DNA of 64,000 nucleotides from positions 3,844,001 through 3,908,000 of the forward strand of contig NZ_CP053660.1 in assembly GCF_013177455.1 (NCBI RefSeq). Reading direction: 5' to 3'. Origin of the DNA: Nocardioides marmotae. Lineage in GTDB: Bacteria > Actinomycetota > Actinomycetes > Propionibacteriales > Nocardioidaceae. Numbering within the stretch: position 1 is the first letter of the stretch; the number at the start of each line of letters is the position of its first letter. The notes under the pieces were generated by a model, which worked only from the letters and a program-made list of their open reading frames with translations, was not told the origin of the DNA and did not search any database. Both the position numbers and the translations under genes were made by a program. Shown here piece after piece: positions 19,981 through 29,100 of the stretch.

Positions 19981-20126
19981 AGCAGGTCGACGCTTGCCGT
20001 CTCCTCAGCCGTCTCCTCGGCCGTCTCCTCAGCCGTCTCGCCGGCAGCGAAGGCTCGGCCGACCGCCACGGCGAGCGGGAGGGCCAGCAGGCACCACGCC
20101 GTCGCCAGGAGCACCACGATCCACAT
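19974..20126 (-). CDS. Small membrane protein with AEET repeats
   Basis: A 50-residue protein starting MWIVVLLATAWCLLALPLAV, one membrane helix followed by a short acidic tail (AEET repeated, then ASVDLLC). The tail comes from a tandem 12-base repeat. I do not recognise a family. It lies just upstream of the XRE operator cluster on the same strand. Confidence 0.5.
   Translation of the reverse strand: MWIVVLLATAWCLLALPLAVAVGRAFAAGETAEETAEETAEETASVDLLC
19998..20046 (-). repeat. 12-bp tandem repeat encoding AEET units
   Basis: The near-identical unit GTCTCCTC(A/G)GCC is repeated about four times inside the small membrane protein gene, giving the repeated Ala-Glu-Glu-Thr tail. Confidence 0.75.
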
Positions 20127-20221
20127 GCGGGCATGGTTACCGTTCGGCGCACCGAGCACACGGACCTTCGAGACGGGTCTAGACGACTTCCGCCCAGGTC
20201 AGGCCGCAGATCGGGAGCGGG

Positions 20222-21175
20222 TCACAGGGTCGCGCGGACCTCGCCCACGACGCGTCCGCCGCCGTGCAGCTCGACCCGTCCGGTGCGGCGCACGGCGTCG
20301 TCGGCGACGCCGGCGCGGTCGAGTGCGGCCGCCAGCACCACGCGGCGGGCCCGGTCGGCGCCGTCCTCGATCTTGAGCGCGAACGCGCGCCCGTCGGGCA
20401 GCGCCAGCGCGTGGCAGCCCTCCGCGCCCATCTTGCCGATCGCGCCGGGGAGGGCGAGCAGCACGTCCCGCTCGTCCCGGGTCGTGCCGGAGACCATCTC
20501 GGGGTGCCGGCGGATCGCGTCGGCGACGCGGCGCTCGGGCCCCTCCCCGGCGACCGCCAGCGTCCGGAACGCCCGCGCCAGACCGGTGAGCGAGGTCGAC
20601 AGCAGCGGCGCGCCGCAGCCGTCGGTCGCGGCCACGGCGACCGGCTCACCGGTCAGCTCGACGAAGGTCGCCAGGATCGCGCGCTGGAGCGGGTGCTCGG
20701 GGTCGAGGTAGGTGGCGGTGTCCCAGCCGTTGACCACGCAGGTCGCGAGCATCGCCGCATGCTTGCCCGAGCAGTTCATCGCGAGCGGGGCCTTCTCCCC
20801 GCCGGCGCGGACGTAGGCCAGCCGGGTCTCCTCGTCCATCGGCCAGTCCGCCGGCGTCCGCAGGGCGGACTCGTCGAGCCCGACGGCCGCCAGGATCCGG
20901 CGTACGCCCTCGAGGTGCAGCGGCTCGCCGGAGTGCGACCCGCAGCCCAGCGCCAGCAGGTCCGGCGGCAGGTCCAGGCCGTGACGCACCATCGCCAGCG
21001 CCTGGACCGGCTTGTTGCACGAGCGCGGCAGCACGGGCGCGGCGGCGTCGCCGACCGACCACTCCACCGTCCCGTCGGCGGCGAGCGCGACGACGGAGCC
21101 GTGGTGGCGGCCCTCGACGAAACCGGACCGGACGACCTCGGCGACGACAGGGGCGGGAGCAGCAGGAGCGGGCAT
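20222..21175 (-). CDS. Asparaginase family (L-asparaginase II type) protein
   Basis: A 317-residue protein of the Rhizobium-type (thermolabile AsnA II) asparaginase family. It has VAEVVRSGFVEGRHHGSVVA at the start, the Ser/Lys region PRSCNKPVQALAMV, then CGSHSGEPLHLEGVRRIL and APLAMNCSGKHAAML. It is expected to hydrolyse asparagine to aspartate and ammonia in the cytoplasm. It is divergent from the APS-kinase fusion gene, 39 bases away. Confidence 0.82.
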   Translation of the reverse strand: MPAPAAPAPVVAEVVRSGFVEGRHHGSVVALAADGTVEWSVGDAAAPVLPRSCNKPVQALAMVRHGLDLPPDLLALGCGSHSGEPLHLEGVRRILAAVGLDESALRTPADWPMDEETRLAYVRAGGEKAPLAMNCSGKHAAMLATCVVNGWDTATYLDPEHPLQRAILATFVELTGEPVAVAATDGCGAPLLSTSLTGLARAFRTLAVAGEGPERRVADAIRRHPEMVSGTTRDERDVLLALPGAIGKMGAEGCHALALPDGRAFALKIEDGADRARRVVLAAALDRAGVADDAVRRTGRVELHGGGRVVGEVRATL

Positions 21176-21214
21176 GCGACCCACCCAAGCACGCCGGTTT
21201 GCAAGGATGAGCGG

Positions 21215-23026
21215 GTGCCGACCCCGCCGCAGTACTGCCCCACCCCGCGCGAGCTCGACGACCTCGAGCTGCTGGTCACCGGGGCGCTCGCGCCGCTGAC
21301 CCGCTTCGACGAGCCGGGCAGCCCCGTGACCCTCACGCTCCCCCCGGAGGTCGCGTCCGCGGCCGCGGAGGCCGGTGCGGTCGAGCTGGTCGACCCCGAG
21401 GGCCTGCCGCTGGCCCGGGTCTCCGTCCCGGGCGGGGCGGTCGAGGCGCTGACCCACGTGCAGTACGGCCCGTTCCGCCGTCACTACCTCTCCCCCGCCC
21501 AGGTCCGCGGGGCGTACGCCGGTCGCACGTTCGTGCCGGTCACGGACGCGCTCACCGAGGCCCAGGTCGAGGAGGTCCGCGCCCTCGGGCCAGTCGTCCT
21601 CCTCGCCTACGTCGGCGCCGGCACGCCCGCGCTGTCCCCCGTCGGCCTCCTCCGCGCCAGCCTCGCCGCCGCCGCGCTGCTGCCGGACGCCGCGGTCGTC
21701 GCGGTGCCGCTCGCCGCCCACGGGGACGCCGAGCTCGACCACCGGCTCGGGGTCCAGGTCGCCCGCACGTACGCCGCCGGCGACCCGGTCCACGCGCTCG
21801 CCGAGCCCGCGGACGACGACGCGTACCCGCCCTCGATCGCCGTGGTCGTCGACTTCGACCGCCCGGAGCCGGCCGACCAGGGCCTGGTGCTGTTCTTCAC
21901 CGGCCTCTCCGGCAGCGGCAAGTCGACCCTGGCCCGCGCGCTGATGGACCGGCTGCTCGAGCAGGGCACCCGCACCGTCACCAGCCTCGACGGCGACGTG
22001 GTGCGGCGGAACCTCTCGGCCGGGCTGACCTTCTCCAAGGCCGACCGGGAGACCAACATCCGCCGGATCGGCTGGGTGGCCGCCGAGATCTCCCGCCACG
22101 GCGGCGTCGCGGTGTGCAGCCCGATCGCGCCGTTCGACGAGACCCGCCAGCAGGTCCGCGCGATGGTCGAGGACGCCGGTGGCGCGTTCTTCCTCGTCCA
22201 CGTCGCCACGCCGCTGGAGGAGTGCGAGCGCCGCGACCGCAAGGGCCTCTACGCCAAGGCCCGGCGCGGGGAGATCCCCGAGTTCACCGGCATCTCCTCG
22301 CCCTACGAGGAGCCCGCCGACGCCGACGTCCGGGTCGATACCACCGGCCGCACCATCGACGACGCCCTCGGCGACGTCGTCGAGGCGCTGCGCGAGGCCG
22401 GCTACCTCGACCTCGCCGACCCGGCGGCCACCACGGCGGCCGCGCCCGCCCCGACCCCGGCGCCCACCGTGGCCGACCGCCCCCTGCGGGTGCTCTTCGT
22501 CTGCACCGCCAACATCTGCCGCTCCCCGTTCATGGAGCTCCTCGCCCGCCGGCTGGCGGGGACCGACGCGTCGGTGACGTTCGCCAGCGCCGGCACCCAC
22601 GGCTTCCGCGACCACCCGATGGACGAAGTCATGAGCGCCACGCTGGCCGCCCGCGGAGCCGAGGCCGCGGGCTTCCGCAGCCGCGCGATCACGCGGCAGA
22701 TGGTCGACGAGGCCGACCTGGTGCTCACCGCGGAGGCGGCCCACCGCAGCTTCATCCTCGACGAGCAGCCCGCGGCGTTCCGGAAGGTCTTCACCCTGGG
22801 GCAGTTCGCCGAGGCCGCCCGCGCCGCCGACCCGACGCTGACCGGCCGCGCGCTGATCACCACGATCAGCGGGCGCCGCGGCGCCGCGAGCCCGGAGCTC
22901 GACGTCGCCGACCCCTACCGGCTCGGGCCCGAGGCCGCCGAGCGGGCCGCCGCCGGCATCGAGGAGCTGCTCGAGGTGGTCGTCCCGCGGCTCGCCGCGC
23001 CCGAGCGCGCAGAGGCGCGGAGCTGA
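21215..23026 (+). CDS. Sulfurylase-like / APS kinase / LMW phosphatase fusion
   Basis: A 603-residue three-part protein. Residues 1 to about 215 resemble a degenerate ATP-sulfurylase N-terminal region (PTPRELDDLELLVTGALAPL, LSPAQVRGAYAGRTFVPVTD) without an evident catalytic HxxH. APS kinase follows, with P-loop GLSGSGKST at 230-238, SLDGDVVRRNLSAGLTFSK and GLYAKARRGEIPEFTGI; it makes PAPS. From about residue 424 a low-molecular-weight phosphatase begins, with VLFVCTANICRSPFMELL (Cys430) and a Cys-x5-Arg loop. The short spacer between them is Ala-Pro-rich. It is coupled to manA by a one-base overlap. The phosphatase may act on the tyrosine autokinase at 12733. Confidence 0.85.
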   Translation: MPTPPQYCPTPRELDDLELLVTGALAPLTRFDEPGSPVTLTLPPEVASAAAEAGAVELVDPEGLPLARVSVPGGAVEALTHVQYGPFRRHYLSPAQVRGAYAGRTFVPVTDALTEAQVEEVRALGPVVLLAYVGAGTPALSPVGLLRASLAAAALLPDAAVVAVPLAAHGDAELDHRLGVQVARTYAAGDPVHALAEPADDDAYPPSIAVVVDFDRPEPADQGLVLFFTGLSGSGKSTLARALMDRLLEQGTRTVTSLDGDVVRRNLSAGLTFSKADRETNIRRIGWVAAEISRHGGVAVCSPIAPFDETRQQVRAMVEDAGGAFFLVHVATPLEECERRDRKGLYAKARRGEIPEFTGISSPYEEPADADVRVDTTGRTIDDALGDVVEALREAGYLDLADPAATTAAAPAPTPAPTVADRPLRVLFVCTANICRSPFMELLARRLAGTDASVTFASAGTHGFRDHPMDEVMSATLAARGAEAAGFRSRAITRQMVDEADLVLTAEAAHRSFILDEQPAAFRKVFTLGQFAEAARAADPTLTGRALITTISGRRGAASPELDVADPYRLGPEAAERAAAGIEELLEVVVPRLAAPERAEARS

Positions 23027-24258
23027 TGTTCGTCCTGCGGAACGCGATCCGGGAGTACGCCTGGGGCTCGAGCACGCACCTGCCGCGCTTCCTCGGGACC
23101 GAGCCGACCGGTGACCCGCAGGCGGAGCTCTGGATCGGGGCGCACGACGGCGACCCGTCGTACCTCCCCGACGGCCGGGCGCTCAACGACGTCATCGCCG
23201 CCGCGCCCCGCGAGCTGCTCGGGCAGGCGGTGCTGGACACGTTCGGCCCGCGCCTGCCGTACCTGATGAAGGTGCTCGCGGTGGCCGAGCCACTCTCTCT
23301 CCAGGTGCACCCGAGCACCTCGCGGGCGCGGATCGGCTTCGCCCGTGAGGACGCCGCCGGCGTGCCGCTGGACGCGCCGCACCGCAGCTACCAGGACACC
23401 TCGCACAAGCCGGAGCTGATCTACGCCCTCACCCGCTTCGAGGGGATGGCCGGCTTCCGCGACACCGAGAAGTCCGCGCAGATCCTGCGCCTGCTCGACC
23501 TGCCCTGGGCCGACGACGTGGCCCACCGATTGGAGTCCGGCCCGGCGTTCCAGACCCTGCGGGCGATCGTGACCGACGTGCTCGCGCGGTCGGGCCCGGA
23601 CCTCGAGCGGCTGCTCGCCGACGTCCAGCGCGCCGCCCGGCACGCCGAGGAGCGCGGCCACCGCGAGGAGATGCGGGCCAACCCGGTCCGCGTCGACCCC
23701 GCGCGGATCAACCGCGAGGCCACCCGGGTCTTCGCGATGGTCGGCAAGCTCATCGACGCCTACCCCGCCGACCCCGGCGTGCTGGTCACGCTGCTGCTCA
23801 ACCACGTGGTGCTGGCGCCGGGCGAGGCGATGTTCCTCGACGCAGGCGTCATCCACGCCTACGTCTCCGGGCTGGGCGTCGAGATCATGGCGTCCTCCGA
23901 CAACGTGCTGCGCGCGGGCCTGACCCCCAAGCACAAGGACGTCCCCGAGCTGTTGTCGGTCACGAACTTCACCCCGATGCCCGGGCCGCAGTGGCTGCCG
24001 GCGGTCAACGCCCCTCACCACTGCCACCTCGAGCCGCCGGTGCCGGACTTCGCCCTCACGGTCGGCGACGTCCCCGGGGTGACCGCCCCGGCCTCGGGCC
24101 CGCGGACGATCGTGGTGCTCGACGGCGAGGTCGAGCTGCTGACCGGCCACGAGACCCTCGCCGCGAGCCGCGGCCAGAGCGTGTTCGTCGGCGACGCCGA
24201 GGGCCCGGTCCGCATCGTCGGCGCCGGCCGGGTCGCGATCGGCGGGGTCCAGCTCTAG
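23026..24258 (+). CDS. manA: Mannose-6-phosphate isomerase, class I
   Basis: A 410-residue zinc isomerase interconverting fructose-6-phosphate and mannose-6-phosphate, at the head of the GDP-mannose route. Conserved zinc-site segments are PLSLQVHPSTSRA, DTSHKPELIYAL and LDAGVIHAYVSGLGVEIMAS, ending in an Arg-containing active-site stretch (SDNVLRAGLTPKHKD). ATG overlaps the preceding TGA by one base. Confidence 0.92.
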   Translation: MFVLRNAIREYAWGSSTHLPRFLGTEPTGDPQAELWIGAHDGDPSYLPDGRALNDVIAAAPRELLGQAVLDTFGPRLPYLMKVLAVAEPLSLQVHPSTSRARIGFAREDAAGVPLDAPHRSYQDTSHKPELIYALTRFEGMAGFRDTEKSAQILRLLDLPWADDVAHRLESGPAFQTLRAIVTDVLARSGPDLERLLADVQRAARHAEERGHREEMRANPVRVDPARINREATRVFAMVGKLIDAYPADPGVLVTLLLNHVVLAPGEAMFLDAGVIHAYVSGLGVEIMASSDNVLRAGLTPKHKDVPELLSVTNFTPMPGPQWLPAVNAPHHCHLEPPVPDFALTVGDVPGVTAPASGPRTIVVLDGEVELLTGHETLAASRGQSVFVGDAEGPVRIVGAGRVAIGGVQL

Positions 24259-24260
24259 CG

Positions 24261-24333
24261 GGTCAGCCCCGCGCCGATCAGCCCCGCGCCGATCAGCCCT
24301 GGGCCGATCAGCCCTGGGCCGCTCAGCCCTGCC
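24261..24333. repeat. 15-bp tandem repeat over the manA-gmd convergent ends
   Basis: The unit GATCAGCCC(C/T)G(C/G)GCC occurs about five times. On the minus strand each unit contains a TGA, so the gmd stop codon and what follows it have been copied repeatedly. It fills the whole space between the two stop codons. Confidence 0.8.
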
Positions 24334-25351
24334 AGGCGGGCAGGTCGGGCCGGTCGATCCAGTGCCGGCCCTCGTGCTTGAGCAGCTCGATGTCGGCGTC
24401 GACCATGATCCGCACGAGCTCGGCGAACCGCACCTGCGGCTTCCAGCCCAGCCGCGCCTCGGCGCGGCTGGCGTCCCCGACGAGCGCGTCGACCTCGACC
24501 GGACGCACGTAGCGGCGGTCGAAGCGCACATGCTTCTCCCAGTCCAGCCCCGCGTGGTCGAAGGCCGCCGCCACGAACTCGCGGACGGTCGCACTGTCGC
24601 CGGTCGCGAGCACGAGGTCCTCCGGCTCGTCGGCCTGGAGCATGCGCCACATGCCCTCGACGTACTCCGGGGCGTAGCCCCAGTCGCGGACCGCGTCGAG
24701 GTTGCCGAGGTAGACGAAGTCGTCGAGGCCCGCCTGGATCCGCGCGACCGCCCGGGTGATCTTGCGGGTCACGAACACCTCGCCGCGGCGCGGCGACTCG
24801 TGGTTGAAGAGGATCCCGTTGACCGCGTGCAGGCCGTAGCTCTCCCGGTAGGTCGTGGTCAGCCAGTGCGCGTAGGCCTTCGCGGCGCCGTACGGCGACC
24901 GCGGCCGCAGCGGCGTGCCCTCGCTCTGCGGGGGCGGCTCCGCGCCGTACATCTCCGAGCTCCCGGCCTGGTAGAACCGCGCGCCGACCCCGGACATCCG
25001 CAGCGCCTCCAGCAGCCGCACCGCGCCGATGCCAGCCGCCTCGCCGGCGTGCTCGGGCTCCTCGAAGCTCGCGCCGACGTAGGACTCCGCCGCGAGGTTG
25101 TAGACCTCGTCGGGCCGCACCTGCTGGAGCAGCGCCAGCAGCCGGCCGCCGTCGGAGAGGTCGCCGCGGTGGAGGAAGAAGCGGCAGTCGGGGTCGTGGG
25201 TGTCCTCGACCAGGTGCTCGACCCGGGAGGTGTTGACCGAGGAGGTACGCCGCGCGAGCCCGTGGACCTCGTACCCCTTGGCGAGCAGCAGCTCGGCGAG
25301 GTAGGAGCCGTCCTGCCCGGTCACCCCGGTGATCAGCGCCCGCTTCGTCAT
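24323..25351 (-). CDS. gmd: GDP-mannose 4,6-dehydratase
   Basis: A 342-residue short-chain dehydrogenase that makes GDP-4-keto-6-deoxymannose, the precursor of GDP-fucose, GDP-rhamnose and GDP-perosamine. Features are ALITGVTGQDGSYLAELLL at the N-terminus, FYQAGSSEMYGAEP and SPYGAAKAYAHW with the catalytic Tyr and Lys, and NHESPRRGEVFVTRKITRAV. GGAGGACCC precedes ATG at 25351. A second, divergent copy lies at 44718; the two proteins differ throughout, so they are not a recent duplication. Confidence 0.9.
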   Translation of the reverse strand: MTKRALITGVTGQDGSYLAELLLAKGYEVHGLARRTSSVNTSRVEHLVEDTHDPDCRFFLHRGDLSDGGRLLALLQQVRPDEVYNLAAESYVGASFEEPEHAGEAAGIGAVRLLEALRMSGVGARFYQAGSSEMYGAEPPPQSEGTPLRPRSPYGAAKAYAHWLTTTYRESYGLHAVNGILFNHESPRRGEVFVTRKITRAVARIQAGLDDFVYLGNLDAVRDWGYAPEYVEGMWRMLQADEPEDLVLATGDSATVREFVAAAFDHAGLDWEKHVRFDRRYVRPVEVDALVGDASRAEARLGWKPQVRFAELVRIMVDADIELLKHEGRHWIDRPDLPAWQG

Positions 25352-25359
25352 GGGTCCTC

Positions 25360-25383
25360 CGCTGGTTGAGCTTGTCGAAACCC
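25360..25383. repeat. Dispersed REP-like element copy
   Basis: GCTGGTTGAGCTTGTCGAAA, continuing with CCC, lies directly upstream of the gmd ribosome site. The same core (GCTGGTTGAGC or its complement, near TCGAAACC) recurs at 26408-26790, 39681-39812 and 40747-40830. Confidence 0.7.
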
Positions 25384-25450
25384 ACACCCTATGCGGCGCG
25401 CCCGGTGCCAAATCCTGCCTTTCACGATGACAGGCCTAGGCTCCCACCCC

Positions 25451-26401
25451 GTGGCCGATCTCCTCACGACCTCCGCCCTGGCCGTCCTGGCCGTCAGCTT
25501 CGGTGTCGGCATCGTCGTCGGCCTCACCGGCATGGGCGGCGGCGCCCTGATGACACCCGCCCTGATCTTCCTCGGCATCCCGCCGAGCGCCGCGGTCGCC
25601 AACGACCTGGTCGCGGCAGCGGTGAACAAGACCGTGGGCGCCTCGGTCCACTGGCGCACCGGGTCGCCGAACATCAAGCTCGCGACGTACCTCATCGTCG
25701 GGTCGGTGCCGTTCGCCCTGGCCGGGGGCTTCATCGTCCAGGAGATCGGCGGCGAGGACGCCGAGGACTTCCTGGTCACCGCGATCGGCATCGCGCTGCT
25801 GTTCGCGGCCGCGAGCTACGCCCTGCGGATGTACCTCCAGTTGCGCCTCGTGACCTCCGGCAACCAGGCCCCGGCCGGCGAGCCCGCGATCCGCCCGATC
25901 CCCACGCTGCTCGTCGGCGCGGTCGGCGGCCTGCTGGTCGGCATCACCTCGGTCGGCTCCGGCTCGCTGATCATGGTCGCGCTGCTGCTGCTCTACCCGA
26001 CGCTCTCGGCGCTGAAGCTGGTCGGCACCGACCTGGTCCAGGCCGTCCCGCTGGTCCTCGCCGCCGCCATCGGCCACGTCGTCGTCAACGGCGTCGACTG
26101 GGCCGTGCTGATCCCGCTGATCCTCGGCGGCACCCCCGGCACGTTCCTCGGCGCCCGGATGGCCAGCTGGGTCAGCCAGTCGGTCATCCGCCGCGGCATC
26201 GTCATCGTGCTGAGCCTCACCGGCCTGAAGATGCTCGGCGTCTCCCCCGAGGTCGTGGGCATCATCGGCGCCGGCCTGCTCCTCCTCGGCCCCCTGGCCT
26301 GGGGCTTCATCCGCCAGACCCGCGGCCTGCCGGCCTTCGACAACAACGCCGCCGCCTGGTACCACGACCGCCAGGACCAGAAGCAGACGCAGGACCAGTA
26401 G
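25451..26401 (+). CDS. TauE/SafE family sulfite/organosulfonate exporter-like protein
   Basis: A 316-residue membrane protein with about eight helices. The first repeat (VGIVVGLTGMGGGALMTPAL) and second repeat (LLVGITSVGSGSLIMVALLL) carry the paired Gly-rich motifs of TauE/SafE. It may export sulfite or another sulfur oxyanion; neighbouring sulfate activation genes fit that. GTG at 25451 follows a TAGGCT-type -10 box by about 10 bases and may be leaderless; ATG at 25427 is the alternative. Confidence 0.82.
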   Translation: MADLLTTSALAVLAVSFGVGIVVGLTGMGGGALMTPALIFLGIPPSAAVANDLVAAAVNKTVGASVHWRTGSPNIKLATYLIVGSVPFALAGGFIVQEIGGEDAEDFLVTAIGIALLFAAASYALRMYLQLRLVTSGNQAPAGEPAIRPIPTLLVGAVGGLLVGITSVGSGSLIMVALLLLYPTLSALKLVGTDLVQAVPLVLAAAIGHVVVNGVDWAVLIPLILGGTPGTFLGARMASWVSQSVIRRGIVIVLSLTGLKMLGVSPEVVGIIGAGLLLLGPLAWGFIRQTRGLPAFDNNAAAWYHDRQDQKQTQDQ

Positions 26402-26407
26402 CCGCCG

Positions 26408-26790
26408 CTGGTCGAGCAGGCGAGCGCCAGGCGCCCACTGCTGGTCGAGCAGGCGAGCGCCAGCGAGCCGAACGTCGAGACCCCCGCACCCGTGCAGGGC
26501 CCCACCACAACCGGTCGATCAGGCCCAGCAGCCCCACCGCTGGTCGAGCAGGCGAGCGCCAGCGAGCCGAACGTCGAGACCCCCCGCACCCGCGCAGGAC
26601 CCCACCACCGCCGATCCCCCAGCCAGCGAGCCCCACCGCTGGTCGAGCAGGCGAGCGCCAGCGAGCCGAACGTCGAGACCCCCCGCACCCGCGCAGGACC
26701 CCACCACCGCCGATCCCCCAGCCAGCGAGCCCCACCGCTGGTCGAGCAGGCGAGCGCCAGCGAGCCGAACGTCGAGACCCCCGCACCCGC
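26408..26790. repeat. 99-bp tandem array of REP-like units
   Basis: A core of about 44 bases (CTGGTCGAGCAGGCGAGCGC onward) begins at 26441, 26540, 26639 and 26738, exactly 99 bases apart, with an extra partial core at 26408. The middle two full units are essentially identical including the spacer; the first unit has a diverged spacer. The array fills the gap between the exporter and the UDP-sugar dehydrogenase, which are convergent. It belongs to the same family as the copy at 25360. Confidence 0.85.
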
Positions 26791-26837
26791 GCAGGGCCTC
26801 ACCACGGCCAATCCCCGAGGGCCGGCGCCGACCGGCC

Positions 26838-28004
26838 TCAGTCGCGCCCGTAGATGTCCCGCGTGTACACCCGGTCCGCGACATCGGCGAGCACGTCGGT
26901 CCGCCGGTTCGCCACGATCACGTCGGACCGCTTCTTGAACTCGTCGAGGTCACGCACGACCTCGGAGTTGAAGAACAGCTCATCCTCGAGCGCGGGCTCG
27001 TAGACGACGACCTCGACGCCCTTGGCCTTGAGCCGCTTCATCACGCCCTGGATCGAGGACATCCGGAAGTTGTCCGAGCCCGCCTTCATGATCAGGCGAT
27101 AGATGCCGACCGTCTGCGGGCCCCGCTTGAGGATGTCGGCGGCGATGAAGTCCTTGCGGGTCGTGTTCGCCTCGACGATGGCGCCGATGATGTTCTGCGG
27201 GACGTCCTGGTAGTTCGCCTGGAGCTGCTTGGTGTCCTTCGGCAGGCAATAGCCGCCGTACCCGAAGCTTGGGTTGTTGTAGTGGCTCCCGATCCGCGGG
27301 TCGAGCCCCACGCCCTCGATGATCTGGGCGCTGTCGAGACCGTGCGTCAGCGCGTAGGTGTCCAGCTCGTTGAAGTACGCGACGCGCAGCGCCAGGTAGG
27401 TGTTGGCGAAGAGCTTGATCGCCTCGGCCTCGGTCGAGTCGGTGAGCAGCACGGGCACGTCCTCGTCCTCCGCTCCCTCGACCAGGAGGTCGGCGAAGAG
27501 CCGACCTGCCTCCCCGCGGTCCCCCACCACGATCCGTGAGGGATGCAGGTTGTCCCAGAGCGCCCGGCCCTCGCGCAGGAACTCCGGGCTGAAGACGATG
27601 GACGCGCCTGGGTGCTGCTCGCGGAGCAAGGCGGTGAACCCGACGGGGACCGTCGACTTGATCACCATCGTCGCGGTCGGCGCGAGCTCAAGCACGTCGG
27701 CGACGACTGACTCCACCGAGCGGGTGTTGAAGTAGTTCGTCCGGTCGTCGTAGTCGGTCGGGGTGGCGATGACGACGAGATCGACCCCGTCGTACGCCGC
27801 GCGCTTGTCGACCGTCGCCACGAGGTCAAGCTCCCGGTTGGCGAGGTAGTCCTCGAGCTCGGGATCCTCCAACGGCGACTCGCGCCGATTGACCATCGCC
27901 ACCCGTTCTGGGTCGAGGTCGAGTGCGCGCACCTCGTGGTGCTGAGCAAGGACGACGGCGTTGGAGAGGCCGACGTAGCCGAGTCCGGCGATGGCGATCT
28001 TCAC
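26838..28004 (-). CDS. ugd: UDP-glucose/nucleotide-sugar 6-dehydrogenase
   Basis: A 388-residue dehydrogenase that oxidises a UDP-hexose to a UDP-uronic acid. NAD site [43 protein letters not shown]; catalytic Cys near residue 250 in [14 protein letters not shown]; Arg/Lys segment [13 protein letters not shown]. The length and motifs fit the short bacterial UDP-glucose dehydrogenases. It implies an acidic residue in the polysaccharide. Confidence 0.88.
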   Translation of the reverse strand: MKIAIAGLGYVGLSNAVVLAQHHEVRALDLDPERVAMVNRRESPLEDPELEDYLANRELDLVATVDKRAAYDGVDLVVIATPTDYDDRTNYFNTRSVESVVADVLELAPTATMVIKSTVPVGFTALLREQHPGASIVFSPEFLREGRALWDNLHPSRIVVGDRGEAGRLFADLLVEGAEDEDVPVLLTDSTEAEAIKLFANTYLALRVAYFNELDTYALTHGLDSAQIIEGVGLDPRIGSHYNNPSFGYGGYCLPKDTKQLQANYQDVPQNIIGAIVEANTTRKDFIAADILKRGPQTVGIYRLIMKAGSDNFRMSSIQGVMKRLKAKGVEVVVYEPALEDELFFNSEVVRDLDEFKKRSDVIVANRRTDVLADVADRVYTRDIYGRD

Positions 28005-28185
28005 CGCAGCAGCCTAAGCCGGAGCCGGACCCCGACGGACCGTGTTCACCCGACGGTCACGGAAGCGCGACCGGTCACGCGCCCTGCATGATGCGCGTCA
28101 CCGCCATGCGGCACGGCTTCGCCCCCCACGGCTCGCCGTGGCTACGATGACGGCTGCTGTCCCGACGAGAGGTCCCCTGCACGTC

Positions 28186-29100
28186 ATGACCGACACCCAC
28201 GCCGACTACCGGCTGAGCCAGCTCGACCAGCTGGAGGCCGAGTCGATCCACATCTTCCGCGAGGTCGCTGCGGAGTTCGAGAAGCCCGTCCTGATGTTCT
28301 CGGGCGGCAAGGACTCCATCGTCATGCTCCGCCTGGCCGAGAAGGCGTTCTACCCGGCGAAGATCCCCTTCCCCGTGCTCCAGGTGGACACGGGCCTGGA
28401 CTTCCCCGAGGTGCTCGCCACCCGCGACAACTGGGTCAACCGCCTCGGCGTGAACCTCGTCGTCGCGAGCATCGACGACGCGATCGCCAACGGCGTCGTC
28501 GTCGACGACGGCAAGACCAGCCGGAACCGGCTCCAGATCGGCACCCTGCTCAACGCCATCGAGGAGAACGGCTTCACCGCCGCCTTCGGTGGCGGCCGCC
28601 GCGACGAGGAGAAGGCCCGCGCCAAGGAGCGCGTCTACTCCCACCGCGACGAGTTCGGCCAGTGGGACCCGAAGAACCAGCGCCCCGAGCTCTGGAGCCT
28701 CTACAACGGCCGCCTGCACGCCGGCGAGCACATGCGGATCTTCCCGATCTCCAACTGGACCGAGCTGGACATCTGGGACTACATCGGCCGCGAGGGCATC
28801 GAGATCCCGCAGATCTACTTCTCCCACCAGCGCCGCGTCTTCGAGCGCGACGGCATGCTGATGAGCGAGACCCCGCTCAACCCCCTGCGCCCCGGCGAGG
28901 TCGTCGAGGAGCGCACCGTGCGGTTCCGCACCTGCGGCGACATCACCCTGACCGGGTGCGTGGAGTCCACCGCGTCGACCGTCGACGAGATCATCGACGA
29001 GATCTCGATCGCGACGCTCACCGAACGAGGCGCCACCCGTGGCGACGACCGGTTCTCCGAGGCAGCCATGGAGGACCGGAAGAAGGAAGGCTACTTCTGA
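28186..29100 (+). CDS. cysD: Sulfate adenylyltransferase subunit 2
   Basis: A 304-residue PP-loop enzyme. SGGKDS at 39-44 binds ATP; QVDTGLDFPEV, FGGGRRDEEKARAKERVYSH and RTCGDITLTGCVES are characteristic of CysD. With CysN it makes adenosine phosphosulfate. ATG at 28186 gives the family N-terminus; an in-frame ATG at 28147 overlaps the stop of a 20-codon upstream frame. It is coupled to cysN by a one-base overlap. Confidence 0.92.
   Translation: MTDTHADYRLSQLDQLEAESIHIFREVAAEFEKPVLMFSGGKDSIVMLRLAEKAFYPAKIPFPVLQVDTGLDFPEVLATRDNWVNRLGVNLVVASIDDAIANGVVVDDGKTSRNRLQIGTLLNAIEENGFTAAFGGGRRDEEKARAKERVYSHRDEFGQWDPKNQRPELWSLYNGRLHAGEHMRIFPISNWTELDIWDYIGREGIEIPQIYFSHQRRVFERDGMLMSETPLNPLRPGEVVEERTVRFRTCGDITLTGCVESTASTVDEIIDEISIATLTERGATRGDDRFSEAAMEDRKKEGYF

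Noticed and set aside
21215..23026. Fusion as a possible sequencing frameshift artefact
   Set aside because: The frame is continuous with a Pro/Ala-rich linker and a one-base overlap to manA, and both halves keep their motifs in one frame.
26408..26790. Open frames across the 99-bp array as a repeat protein
   Set aside because: All frames are open because the array has few stops; the units match dispersed non-coding repeats elsewhere in the window.
28088..28150. Leader peptide as a cysteine sensor for cysD
   Set aside because: It lacks the Cys-rich LxxRRxVDxxR pattern seen at 41356; reported only as a weak uORF idea.
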